Shown here one piece after another: positions 24,271 through 32,357 of a DNA stretch of 64,000 nucleotides. Source of the DNA: Edaphobacter acidisoli (lineage in GTDB: Bacteria > Acidobacteriota > Terriglobia > Terriglobales > Acidobacteriaceae). The stretch spans positions 1,178,001 to 1,242,000 of the forward strand of contig NZ_BMJB01000001.1 of the NCBI RefSeq assembly GCF_014642855.1, given 5' to 3'. The notes under the pieces were generated by a model. That model had not been told where the DNA came from, ran no database searches, and worked only from the letters and a program-made list of their open reading frames with translations. The stretch's first letter is position 1, and every line of letters begins with the position of its first letter. A program made the translations under genes and the position numbers.

Positions 24271-25334
24271 CTGACCTCCGCCGCTGCGTTTGATCTGGAC
24301 CGCGCACGAATAGCCTGTATGCGCTCGATAATCAGCCCCACCTGCCGATCGTTGTGATAGCCGTCACGCTCGGCTCGCAGGCGGCCAGCCGCAGCAATGC
24401 GTTGACGCGCAGCCTCATCCGGCAGATAGCGCCGAATCTTCTGCACCAGTTCGTCGAAGTTAGAGAAGAAGACAGCTTCTTCATCTTCCTTGAAGCGCTG
24501 CAGATGCCCCTCGGAACGTTCCGCCAAAAGGAAGCTTCCGCAGGCTGCAATCTCAAAGCTCTTATGAACGAACTCGTCCTGATTGGCGTGCGTTAGAAAA
24601 CTAAGATTAATCTTTGATCGCCAAATTGCTTCACGATAATTCTCTTGAAAAAGTTCGCCCTCACGATACATCTGCTTGAAGCTCTTCGGCGCAAGTTCCC
24701 TCTGCCATTGTCGTTGACTGCCAGAGATCACGACCTGAAACTCATTAAGCTGTGCAAGCTTGCTGAGGATGGTAGCCCGATCATCGTAAGGCGTCCCAAT
24801 AAACGAGACCTCACGGTCACGGTTTTTATCACTCCAGTCCACAGGCGGTGGATAATGCAGCGTAGGCTCATAGGCCGTCTGAATCTTGATGACATCTCGG
24901 CCACCGCGCGAGGTGTAGTCAAGAATGTTTTTGTCGCGCTGGACGACATGCAAGTCATAGTGCGGGATGCACTTCATATAGAGACGCCATCCCGGATCCT
25001 GGCGCGTGCCAAATGGGTTGTCAATCATATAGCTGACCAGGCTAATACCCATCGTGCGCAGCCGGTCGAGTGTCGCCGAACGCATCGCAAGCAGCTTGTC
25101 CGCCCAGAGCACATCTGGCTTTTCGCGTTCTGCTATGCCAAGCAAGTCTCTATTCATCCGAGCAACAGAAGAACCTGTGTGATAACGCAGAACAATCTGA
25201 CGAGTCACAGGATTAGCAGGAACGTAATCATAAGTGTTGAACGGAATAACCTCATGGCCCAGCCGCTCAAGCGCCCAAAGGCGATAGAGCGAGCTGTCGT
25301 TGGGCGAGAGGCCAGATGCGTACAAAATCTTCAT
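24267..25334 (-). CDS. CgeB-like glycosyltransferase
   Basis: Probable cytoplasmic GT-B glycosyltransferase (355 residues). It begins MKILYASGLSPNDSSLYRLW, continues with LVSYMIDNPFGTRQDPGWR and VSFIGTPYDDRATILSKL, and ends with NLSFLTHANQDEFVHKSFEIAA, CGSFLLAERSEGHLQRFKED and the terminal helix, a pattern shared with the CgeB / DUF3880 family. Acceptor and donor are unknown. It is translationally coupled to the NRAMP-like gene and starts 39 bases after the MgtE-like gene, so it is the odd middle member of a metal-transport operon. Confidence 0.8.
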   Translation of the reverse strand: MKILYASGLSPNDSSLYRLWALERLGHEVIPFNTYDYVPANPVTRQIVLRYHTGSSVARMNRDLLGIAEREKPDVLWADKLLAMRSATLDRLRTMGISLVSYMIDNPFGTRQDPGWRLYMKCIPHYDLHVVQRDKNILDYTSRGGRDVIKIQTAYEPTLHYPPPVDWSDKNRDREVSFIGTPYDDRATILSKLAQLNEFQVVISGSQRQWQRELAPKSFKQMYREGELFQENYREAIWRSKINLSFLTHANQDEFVHKSFEIAACGSFLLAERSEGHLQRFKEDEEAVFFSNFDELVQKIRRYLPDEAARQRIAAAGRLRAERDGYHNDRQVGLIIERIQAIRARSRSNAAAEVR

Positions 25335-25373
25335 GAAGTCGCGTTTTTCTTCCCAATTCTTTCTGATCTACGT

Positions 25374-26654
25374 TTAATGCTCGGCGCGTAGGAGCCCAAT
25401 CACCTGTTCAGCGTGGACGACACCCACCAGTCGCTTGTCATGATCCAGCACGGGGAGTGAGCGCAAATTGTACTTGTCGAATAATTCGGCTACTTTGCGG
25501 CCATTTGCATCGATGTCGCAGGTAACAAGGTGAGCCCCGGGCAGGTCGGCCAATGGTGCAGCAGGTGTGGCGAGCAGAAGCTGTACCAGAGGAATTACCG
25601 AACTGATGCGCTGTTCGTCATCGAGTAGGTACACGTCACTGATCGTCTCGTTGTCGCCCTCGAAATGGCGCAGCGCCTCGACTGCATCGGACAGGATGGC
25701 ATTTTGGGGCAGCGCAATGTAATCGGTCGTCATGCGTCCCGCGGCAGAGTTGCCTGAGAACTCGAGCAGATCTTCGACCTCCTGCCGCTCCTCAGGGTCC
25801 ATCTCTTCGAGAATGGCTTCCGATCGCTCCTCAGGCAGTTCGGAGAGCAAGTCTGCAGCTGCCGCAGGGTCCATTTCCTCGACAATGTCGGCGACTTTCT
25901 CAGAATCGAGCGCCTCGATAAGCGCCTGTTGCATCTTCGGCTTGACCTCTTCGAGCGCCTCAGCGGCAACCTCCTCGTCGAGACTCAAAAAAACAGCGTG
26001 ACGCTCGGCCGGAGCAAGATCTTCCAGAATGTCTGCGATATCCGAGGGGTGCATCTGCGAGAGGCGATCCTGCTCGATCTTCAGCTTCACACGCCGTGCA
26101 GGGTCGCGGCCAATCAGGTCGACAAAGTCCCACGGAATAATGCTAGGAGTCAGTCGTGTAGTAATTCTCGCGACCATTGCACCCGGAAGACCCTTTAGCA
26201 AACGCCGCAAAGCACCACGCAGGCCGATTTCAACCTCTGCGACGCGCAACCGAAGATCACCTCCTGGCTGCTGCGGCGACTCCCACACCAGGTCCACGTC
26301 ATTCACTCGTACGACCTTGTGACCGTGCACATCAATAATCTGCTGATCGAGCAAGTCTCGCTCCAGCAATAGATAGGACTCGTCATCGGGCAGCAGACCG
26401 GGCCGGACGGACTCGCGAAGCTGCATCGCTCCCTGCGCAGTCAGCATCAGCTCAGTTATCAGGACCATTACATCGCGGTCACCGCGGTCATTCTTTGCCC
26501 CACGAAGAATCAATCCGTAGACGTGCGAAGGATCTACAGCAGGCGAGACTACGACCTCTCGGACACGCCCATGCACAGCCCCCCCGGCGTCTGTAATCGG
26601 GGTGCCCATCAAGGTAGCGACGCTGGTCTTTTGTTGACTGAGGTGTTTCGTCAT
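25374..26654 (-). CDS. MgtE-type cytosolic Mg2+ sensor without transmembrane pore (PRC-barrel-like, MgtE_N, CBS pair)
   Basis: Soluble protein of 426 residues. Residues 1-185 contain two PRC-barrel-like strands sets (GTPITDAGGAVHGRVREVVV; IIDVHGHKVVRVNDV). Residues 198-300 match the MgtE N domain: LSQMHPSDIADILEDL, then Asp/Glu-rich helical repeats (LDSEKVADIVEEMDP, LPEERSEAILEEMDP). Residues 305-426 are two CBS motifs (GRMTTDYIALPQNAILSDAV; NLRSLPVLDHDKRLVGVV). The protein ends there: the five-helix MgtE channel is absent. In MgtE these domains bind Mg2+ and close the pore, so here they may gate the NRAMP-like protein of the same operon. Start chosen at ATG 26654; an in-frame start 33 codons earlier is possible. 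Confidence 0.88.
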   Translation of the reverse strand: MTKHLSQQKTSVATLMGTPITDAGGAVHGRVREVVVSPAVDPSHVYGLILRGAKNDRGDRDVMVLITELMLTAQGAMQLRESVRPGLLPDDESYLLLERDLLDQQIIDVHGHKVVRVNDVDLVWESPQQPGGDLRLRVAEVEIGLRGALRRLLKGLPGAMVARITTRLTPSIIPWDFVDLIGRDPARRVKLKIEQDRLSQMHPSDIADILEDLAPAERHAVFLSLDEEVAAEALEEVKPKMQQALIEALDSEKVADIVEEMDPAAAADLLSELPEERSEAILEEMDPEERQEVEDLLEFSGNSAAGRMTTDYIALPQNAILSDAVEALRHFEGDNETISDVYLLDDEQRISSVIPLVQLLLATPAAPLADLPGAHLVTCDIDANGRKVAELFDKYNLRSLPVLDHDKRLVGVVHAEQVIGLLRAEH

Positions 26655-26828
26655 AGGCGGCTCAACAGGGCGCTCTATCCAAACTTTACATGCTTGAGAC
26701 TCCGCCGTGCGATCAGCCACTCTAGAAGGTGCAAGTTGTGTTACCGGTATCAACCTGCGTATATTCCTCGTACCGCATGTTAATTCCGCGGCGAGCCGAT
26801 ATTGCCAGCAGGAGTGAAGGTCGCCAGG

Positions 26829-27389
26829 ATGGGGAACGGGAAGCAGATGGGACGGGAAGTCTTGACAAGTGAGAAATCCACAAGCACACTGCCATCATTG
26901 CTGTTGTCCGCAGTTGACGACTGGCACAGAGTTCACGCAGGGAAAGATTTGGCCGATCCAACGACAAGCCGCGTCAGCTACACGCTCGACTCGTCCCTCG
27001 ACAGCGTGAACAAGATTGAGCAGACAGCCGAGGTCTCGGCCCAACGGGCAGGCTTCGATGAGGACACGGCCTCCCATGTAGCGATGGCCGTACGCGAAGC
27101 TGCAGTTAACGCCGTGCTCCACGGAAATGCTTATGATCCCAAAAAGCACATCACGGCATCATTTGAGACCACGCCGGAATCGTTGATCGTCCGCATCGCC
27201 GACCAGGGCCCCGGTCTCAATCCGGACACATTGCCCGATCCATTGGCGCCTGAGAACATCCTGCGTGGATCCGGACGCGGCATCTTCCTTATCCGTGCTT
27301 TTATGGATGAGGTAAACTTTCGCCAGTTGCATCCCGGCACAGAATTGACTCTTATCAAACACCGCACACCGGCTCAGCCGGGGACTTAA
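26829..27389 (+). CDS. Anti-sigma factor kinase (RsbW/SpoIIAB-type ATPase)
   Basis: HATPase_c_2 domain protein of about 186 residues that likely binds and phosphorylates the STAS protein next to it. N-box: ASHVAMAVREAAVNAVLHGNAYD split across strands; G1 box IADQGPGLNP; G2 GSGRGIFLIRAFMDEV. The long N-terminal part (about 50 residues) has no assigned fold. Possible starts: ATG 26829, ATG 26847, or a TTG at 26802; the choice is uncertain. The stop is followed 14 bases later by the STAS gene, so the two form a partner-switch module. The target sigma factor is not adjacent. Confidence 0.86.
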   Translation: MGNGKQMGREVLTSEKSTSTLPSLLLSAVDDWHRVHAGKDLADPTTSRVSYTLDSSLDSVNKIEQTAEVSAQRAGFDEDTASHVAMAVREAAVNAVLHGNAYDPKKHITASFETTPESLIVRIADQGPGLNPDTLPDPLAPENILRGSGRGIFLIRAFMDEVNFRQLHPGTELTLIKHRTPAQPGT

Positions 27390-27403
27390 GGAGAAAACTA
27401 CAC

Positions 27404-27751
27404 ATGAGCATGAAAGTACAGACCCGCCTCGTCGACGGCGTTACCATTTTGGACCTAAGCGGCCGCATCACTCTCGGCGAAGGTAGCGTGACAATTCGCG
27501 ACGCCGTGCGCGATGTGCTCGCCAAGGGTTCAAAGAAGATCCTGCTCAACCTGGCCGAGATTACCTATATCGACAGCTCCGGCATCGGTGAGTTGGTCAG
27601 CGCCTTCACCACCGTGAAGAACGCAGGTGGCGAGTTGAAGCTGTTGAACCTGACCAAGAAGGTCCACGACCTACTCCAGATTACGAAGCTCTACACCGTC
27701 TTCGACGTGAAAGACGATGAAGCGTCGGCAATCTCCTCATTCAGCAAATAG
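27404..27751 (+). CDS. Anti-anti-sigma factor (STAS domain, RsbV/SpoIIAA-type)
   Basis: Small STAS protein of 115 residues that in its dephosphorylated form captures the RsbW-like kinase and frees a sigma factor. VTILDLSGRITLGEG opens the fold, and YIDSSGIGELVSAFTTVKN contains the phosphorylatable Ser (58 or 59). AAGGAG lies 10 bases before the ATG. It ends just before a strong terminator shared with lemA. Confidence 0.92.
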   Translation: MSMKVQTRLVDGVTILDLSGRITLGEGSVTIRDAVRDVLAKGSKKILLNLAEITYIDSSGIGELVSAFTTVKNAGGELKLLNLTKKVHDLLQITKLYTVFDVKDDEASAISSFSK

Positions 27752-27781
27752 TTCAGGAAGTATCGTTTCCCTTTTCTGTAG

Positions 27782-27817
27782 AGCAAAAAGGCCGCCGCGG
27801 ATGCGACGGCCTTTTGC
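27782..27817. terminator. Bidirectional intrinsic terminator between the STAS and lemA genes
   Basis: AGCAAAAAGGCCG and CGGCCTTTTGCT form a GC-rich hairpin (one bulged A) with a further short CCGC/GCGA pairing in the loop and A/T tracts on both sides, so it can serve both converging genes. Confidence 0.85.
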
Positions 27818-27838
27818 TGCACCTGCTTTCTTGAGCAG

Positions 27839-28420
27839 CTACTTCGAGAAATCCACCTTCGGGGCCTCGCTGTTCGCTGGATTGCCCTTGAAGTACTCAT
27901 CGCGATAGTGGAACCCTGCCATATTGGCCCAGATACTGTTCGGGAACTGCCGGACGTAGACGTTGTAGTCCTCAAGCGCCTTGTTGTAACGCTGGCGCTC
28001 GACGGCAATGCGGTTCTCCGTCCCAGCCAGCTCATCTTCCAGACGCATAAACTGCTCGTTGCCCTTCAGGTTGGGATACTCCTCCTGCAGCCGGAAAAAC
28101 GGTCCCAGAGCAACATCCATCCGCGTGTTGGCGGCAATGCTGCTCGCACGGTCAGGCGCGCTGGTAATGGCTGCCCGGGCGTTGGCGATGTTTGTCAGCA
28201 CGGTAGATTCTTCGGCGACATACCCCTTCACCGAAGCCACCAGGTTCGGAATCAGGTCAAGCCGGCGCTGCTGCACCACGTTCACCTGCGCATATTGCTG
28301 CTCAATGGCCTCATTCTTCTGGACGAGTGTGTTCTTTGTGCTGATATAGCTGCCCGCACCAAGCAGCAGCACAAGAATCAGAAGCCCTACAACCCCAAGT
28401 ACGATCCATAATGATTTCAT
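27839..28420 (-). CDS. lemA: LemA family membrane protein
   Basis: 193 residues: one N-terminal membrane helix (LWIVLGVVGLLILVLLLGAG) then a long coiled-coil-like helical bundle with NEAIEQQYAQVNVVQQRRLD, LIPNLVASVKGYV and NIANARAAI, the LemA signature. The N terminus is short and outside; the bundle is in the periplasm or cytoplasm. LemA proteins commonly pair with TPM-domain proteins, as here with the gene 119 bases upstream. Molecular function is not established. Confidence 0.92.
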   Translation of the reverse strand: MKSLWIVLGVVGLLILVLLLGAGSYISTKNTLVQKNEAIEQQYAQVNVVQQRRLDLIPNLVASVKGYVAEESTVLTNIANARAAITSAPDRASSIAANTRMDVALGPFFRLQEEYPNLKGNEQFMRLEDELAGTENRIAVERQRYNKALEDYNVYVRQFPNSIWANMAGFHYRDEYFKGNPANSEAPKVDFSK

Positions 28421-28539
28421 AATGTCTCAATTTCCTTTGGCTGGATTTCCATCCGTCCCATTATTCGGTTAATCACTGGCAACTGGCTTACTTACGTTAC
28501 CACTCGACCTGCTGTTCCCTGCTCTTCTGGTTCCAAACA

Positions 28540-29355
28540 TCAAAAGTCGCCGCTGGCGCCTCCACCACCGGAGCTACCACCACCAAAACCACCGAATCCT
28601 CCGCCACCGCCACCGCCAAATCCTCCACCCTGGTTCCAGTCGTCTCGACCCCGGCCGCCGCCAAAGCCGCCACCGAGCAGATTGCCCAGCAGGAACCATA
28701 TCAGCCCGGTGTTGCCCGTGCTGATCAAAAAGATGAGCACCAGCAGCAGCAACCCGCCGCCGATAATCAACTCGGCCAGGCTGATGTGAACGGGCTGCGA
28801 CGAATAGTTGTACTGCTGCACGGGCTGTGCTGTCTGGGCGTTCGTGAGCGTAACACCTGCATCCGAAGCAATAATCTGTGCAATCTGCCCGATGCCGAGG
28901 GGTACAGCAGTGTTGTAGTCTCCACGCGATGCCGCAGGCACCATCGAACGCCCGATATCTCCTACTTTGGCGTCGTTCAGGATGCCTTCCAGCCCATAGC
29001 CCACCTCAATGCGGCCACGACGCGGCGTCATGACAAGGATCATCAAAACACCGCGATCAGTGCCCCGCTCGCCGACCTTCCACTTATCCTCAAGCGCAGT
29101 GGCGAACTCTTCAATGGATTGATTATTGTCGAGCGTCTTGATGGTGACTACGGCAATCTGCGCGTGGGCCTTGACCTCAACCTGCTCGCAGAGATCATCT
29201 ACATTCCGAATGGTGGAAGGGGAAAGAACACCGGCAAAGTCGTTAACATAGCCAACTGGCGCGGGCAGCGAATCGACCGACTCAGCCGCCAAAAAGGCTG
29301 ACGGTACAAACAAAAGAACGGCGACTGCCAGCCAACGCGAAATGCGTTTCATCAA
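28540..29355 (-). CDS. TPM-domain protein (YgcG-like) with Gly-rich tail
   Basis: 271 residues. A signal peptide (WLAVAVLLFVPSAFLAAES) precedes a TPM domain (about 35-170) with VNDFAGVLSPSTIRNVDDL, AQIAVVTIKTLDNNQSIEEF, GVLMILVMTPRRGRIEVGYG and LEGILNDAKVGDIGRSM. A hydrophobic helix (LAELIIGGGLLLLVLIFLI) and a tail of Gly-Phe repeats ending GGGGASGDF follow. TPM proteins are thought to act in envelope maintenance; some are acid phosphatases. The gene runs in the lemA direction and the pair is a frequent combination. Confidence 0.9.
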   Translation of the reverse strand: MMKRISRWLAVAVLLFVPSAFLAAESVDSLPAPVGYVNDFAGVLSPSTIRNVDDLCEQVEVKAHAQIAVVTIKTLDNNQSIEEFATALEDKWKVGERGTDRGVLMILVMTPRRGRIEVGYGLEGILNDAKVGDIGRSMVPAASRGDYNTAVPLGIGQIAQIIASDAGVTLTNAQTAQPVQQYNYSSQPVHISLAELIIGGGLLLLVLIFLISTGNTGLIWFLLGNLLGGGFGGGRGRDDWNQGGGFGGGGGGGFGGFGGGSSGGGGASGDF

Positions 29356-29419
29356 AAGCTATTTTACGCCGAGCAAATATCTCTGCTACATACAATTCGC
29401 ATCCTGAACGTTTGCCGCA

Positions 29420-30118
29420 CTAAATGGAAGGTGGCGTCGATGGCGGTGCAGGAGACGGCTCAGGGTTATGGGCATGCTCCGGCATCGGCACACCCTTATC
29501 GTGCGCAAGTTTGTTGACCTCCACCAGATGTTCGTGGATAACATGCTTATCTTTATCCACAGCCTCGCGCAACGAGGCGTCGTTGACCGTATTCGACTCC
29601 ATACGGAATTCACGCATGGCACGATGGTGTTCCCGCACCATCAGTGAGAGATAAGCATTATCAAAATCGCTACCGGAGAGAGATTGAAGCTTCGTGTATT
29701 CAGCCTTATCAGCCTTATTCATCTCCTTTGGCATCATGATGCCAAGCGAGTCAGCGACACGGCCAAGATCTGCATTCATCTTCGCATGCTCGTCCACCAT
29801 CTTCTGTGCGAAAGCCCTCACATCGTCGCTGGGAGATTTTTCGACCGCAAGCTGGCTGAACTTCCCAACCGCAATGCCGGATTCTGCCGCGCCCCGCAGG
29901 AACATCTTGTCCCGCACCACCTGCCTGTTGTCGGTGGCGTTCTGAGCTGAATCCTGTTCGGACGGAGGCGTAATCTGCTCCGACGCTGGCTGGCCCGGTT
30001 GACTCGTCTGCGCCGAAGAGATCAGAACAGCGGTCGAGTCCATCTGGCAAATGGCGTACCCCGGAAGTATCCAAGCTGCCGCACCGAGTATCACAACGCG
30101 AATCCCAATCGATTTCAT
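29420..30118 (-). CDS. DUF4142 family exported protein
   Basis: 232 residues. A signal peptide (IRVVILGAAAWILPGYAICQ) is followed by a low-complexity Gln/Ser/Pro stretch and a helical DUF4142 domain (about 70-205): FLRGAAESGIAVGKFSQLAV, DDVRAFAQKMVDEHAKMNADL, SDFDNAYLSLMVREHHRAM, and DKHVIHEHLVEVNKLA. The family is ferritin-like in fold and secreted or periplasmic; its function is not established. The C terminus is Pro/Ser/Thr rich. It may be cotranscribed with the TPM gene 64 bases downstream. Confidence 0.88.
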   Translation of the reverse strand: MKSIGIRVVILGAAAWILPGYAICQMDSTAVLISSAQTSQPGQPASEQITPPSEQDSAQNATDNRQVVRDKMFLRGAAESGIAVGKFSQLAVEKSPSDDVRAFAQKMVDEHAKMNADLGRVADSLGIMMPKEMNKADKAEYTKLQSLSGSDFDNAYLSLMVREHHRAMREFRMESNTVNDASLREAVDKDKHVIHEHLVEVNKLAHDKGVPMPEHAHNPEPSPAPPSTPPSI

Positions 30119-30232
30119 GGCCCACGCTCCTGTTGGCCGACAAGTGTAACCCCATCCGGCCTATATTCGTCTAGTCAATTTGGTGTAGCGCACACACGAA
30201 AGGGTTGCCCTGTGAGGTTCGGGCCAGCACGG

Positions 30233-30256
30233 TATTCTTGTTCTGGAGCAAGAATA
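30233..30256 (+). promoter_or_regulatory. Leader hairpin presenting the ribosome binding site of the oligopeptidase gene
   Basis: TATTCTTG and CAAGAATA pair perfectly (8 bp) around the loop TTCTGGAG. The loop holds GGAG, the only Shine-Dalgarno candidate, and the ATG starts 3 bases after the stem. The same palindrome could instead be an operator. Confidence 0.55.
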
Positions 30257-30259
30257 TTA

Positions 30260-32344
30260 ATGACGCAAGAAGCCCTTACGCCCCCGCTCGCCCGCAAGGA
30301 CCCTACGCCCACAACGTTGCACGGACAAACTCTCGAAGACGATTACCGCTGGATGCGGGACAAGTCTTCACCTGAGGTGATCACATACCTGGAAGCGGAA
30401 AACGCATACACCAGCGCCATCATGAAGCCAACCGAATCGCTTCAAGGCAAGCTGTATGCCGAAATGCTGTCTCACATCAAGGAGACCGACGAATCTGTCC
30501 CGTACCGCGACAGCAACTGGTACTACTACATCCGCACCGTCGAAGGCAGCCAATACGCTATCTATTGCCGGAAGACCGCTTCGGGATCGGAGTACGACGA
30601 GTCACAGCCAGAGCAGATCTTACTCGATGTCAATAAGTTGGCCGAGGGGCAGCCCTTCATGTCACTCGGTGCGCTAACCGTCAGCCCTGACGGCACGAAG
30701 CTCGCCTATTCGACCGACAACACCGGCTTCCGACAATACACCCTGCACATCCGCGACCTGAACACCGGAAACGACCTGCCGGACACTGCCGAGCGCACCG
30801 GCTCCATCGCCTGGGCTGCCGACTCGCACACGCTCTTCTATACCACCGAAGACGAAGTAACGAAGCGCCAGGACAAACTCTTCCGCCATCGCCTCGGAGA
30901 CGCCGCCATAGACGACGCACTGATCTACGAAGAAAGCGATGAGCGCTTCAACATCGGCATCGGCAAGACGCGCGACGGCAAATATCTGCTGCTGGAAGCA
31001 GGCAGCCACACCACAACCGAGTACAGCTATCTGGACGCAACAACGCCTGGAGGCGTCTTCCTCGTCATCGCCCCACGCGTGGACGAGCAGGAGTACTACG
31101 TCGAGCACCGCGACGGTCTGTTCTACATCCGCACCAACGACGTAGGAAAAAACTTCCGCGTGGTAACAGTGCCCGTAGACGGAGGAGGGCGCGAATCGTG
31201 GACGGAACTGATCGCGCTCGACCCCGAGAATCCCCTCGAAGACTTCGAGGTGTTCCAATCGTTCACGGCCAGCACACGCCGAAAGCTCGGCCTGCCTGTT
31301 CTAACCGTTACACTGATGAACGCCAATGGCGCACTCGGCGAATCAAAAGAGATCGCCTTCCCCGAGCCCGCCTACAGCGCTGGCGCTCAGATCAACCGCG
31401 AATTCGACACGCAGAGATTCCGCTACGCATATCAGTCGCTGGTATCGCCAGCCTCAGTCTATGACTACGACATCCACGCCGGAACCTCAAAACTGCTCAA
31501 GCAACAAGAAGTCCCCGGAGGATTCGACTCGTCTCGCTACGCATCGGAGCGGCTCTGGGTGACAGCAGACGACGGCGTGAAGGTGCCTGTGTCACTCGTC
31601 TACCGGCGCGACAGCTTCAAGCGCGACGGAACGAATCCCGTCTACGTCTACGGCTACGGCTCCTACGGCTATCCGCTGCCGATCAGCTTTGGTCCATCGC
31701 GTCTGTCGCTGCTCGACCGCGGCGTCGTCATGGCCTACGCGCACATCCGCGGCGGTGGCGAGATGGGCGATGCGTGGCACGACGCCGGCAAGATGCAGGT
31801 GAAAAAGAATACCTTCTCCGATTTCATCGCCGTCACCGAATATCTAGTGGCCAAAAGCTACGGCGCACAAGACCGCGTAGCCATTGAGGGCGGAAGCGCG
31901 GGCGGACTGCTCATGGGTGCTGTCGTCAACCAGCGCCCCGATCTCTTCAGCGTAGTGCTTTCACACGTGCCATTCGTCGACGTGATGAACACCATGCTCG
32001 ATTCGAGCCTGCCGCTGACTGTCGGCGAGTACGAAGAGTGGGGCAACCCGAACGAACCCGAGGCATTCGCATATATGCGGTCGTATTCGCCCTACGACAA
32101 TTTGAAGCAGAGCTCGTACCCGGCGATGCTGGTGAAGACCAGCCTGAACGACTCGCAGGTCATGTACTGGGAGCCCGCAAAGTACGTGGCAAAGCTGCGA
32201 ACCCTGAAGACGAACGACTCTCCCCTGCTGCTGCACATCAACATGGACGCAGGCCACGGCGGCGCATCCGGGCGCTACGACTATCTGAAAGAGATCGCCT
32301 TCGACTACGCGTTTCTGCTGACGCAGTTAGGCATAGAAAAATAA
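30260..32344 (+). CDS. ptrB: Prolyl oligopeptidase family serine peptidase (oligopeptidase B-like, S9A)
   Basis: Cytoplasmic or periplasmic peptidase of 694 residues that cuts short peptides, probably after Arg/Lys. N-terminal DDYRWMRDKSSPEVITYLEAEN and the seven-bladed propeller are followed by the hydrolase domain: GYGSYGYPLPISFGPSR, GGGEMGDAWHDAGK, and GGSAGGLLMGAV with catalytic Ser546. Asp631 (SLNDSQVMYWEPAKY) and His666 (DAGHGGASGRY) complete the triad. The S1 acidic residues that would fix basic-residue preference were not checked. The start is the ATG after the leader hairpin; the frame is open further upstream but has no homologous sequence. No signal peptide was seen. Confidence 0.9.
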   Translation: MTQEALTPPLARKDPTPTTLHGQTLEDDYRWMRDKSSPEVITYLEAENAYTSAIMKPTESLQGKLYAEMLSHIKETDESVPYRDSNWYYYIRTVEGSQYAIYCRKTASGSEYDESQPEQILLDVNKLAEGQPFMSLGALTVSPDGTKLAYSTDNTGFRQYTLHIRDLNTGNDLPDTAERTGSIAWAADSHTLFYTTEDEVTKRQDKLFRHRLGDAAIDDALIYEESDERFNIGIGKTRDGKYLLLEAGSHTTTEYSYLDATTPGGVFLVIAPRVDEQEYYVEHRDGLFYIRTNDVGKNFRVVTVPVDGGGRESWTELIALDPENPLEDFEVFQSFTASTRRKLGLPVLTVTLMNANGALGESKEIAFPEPAYSAGAQINREFDTQRFRYAYQSLVSPASVYDYDIHAGTSKLLKQQEVPGGFDSSRYASERLWVTADDGVKVPVSLVYRRDSFKRDGTNPVYVYGYGSYGYPLPISFGPSRLSLLDRGVVMAYAHIRGGGEMGDAWHDAGKMQVKKNTFSDFIAVTEYLVAKSYGAQDRVAIEGGSAGGLLMGAVVNQRPDLFSVVLSHVPFVDVMNTMLDSSLPLTVGEYEEWGNPNEPEAFAYMRSYSPYDNLKQSSYPAMLVKTSLNDSQVMYWEPAKYVAKLRTLKTNDSPLLLHINMDAGHGGASGRYDYLKEIAFDYAFLLTQLGIEK

Positions 32345-32357
32345 AGCAGGCAGTCGC

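Noticed and set aside
26655-26828. Mg2+ riboswitch (M-box) upstream of the MgtE-like gene
   Set aside because: The gap is only about 175 bases, shared with a divergent gene; I saw no M-box-like helices or terminator.
29999-30259. 87-codon N-terminal extension of the oligopeptidase
   Set aside because: It runs across the opposite-strand DUF4142 start and its promoter region, lacks similarity to the S9 family, and ends at the better ATG after the leader hairpin.
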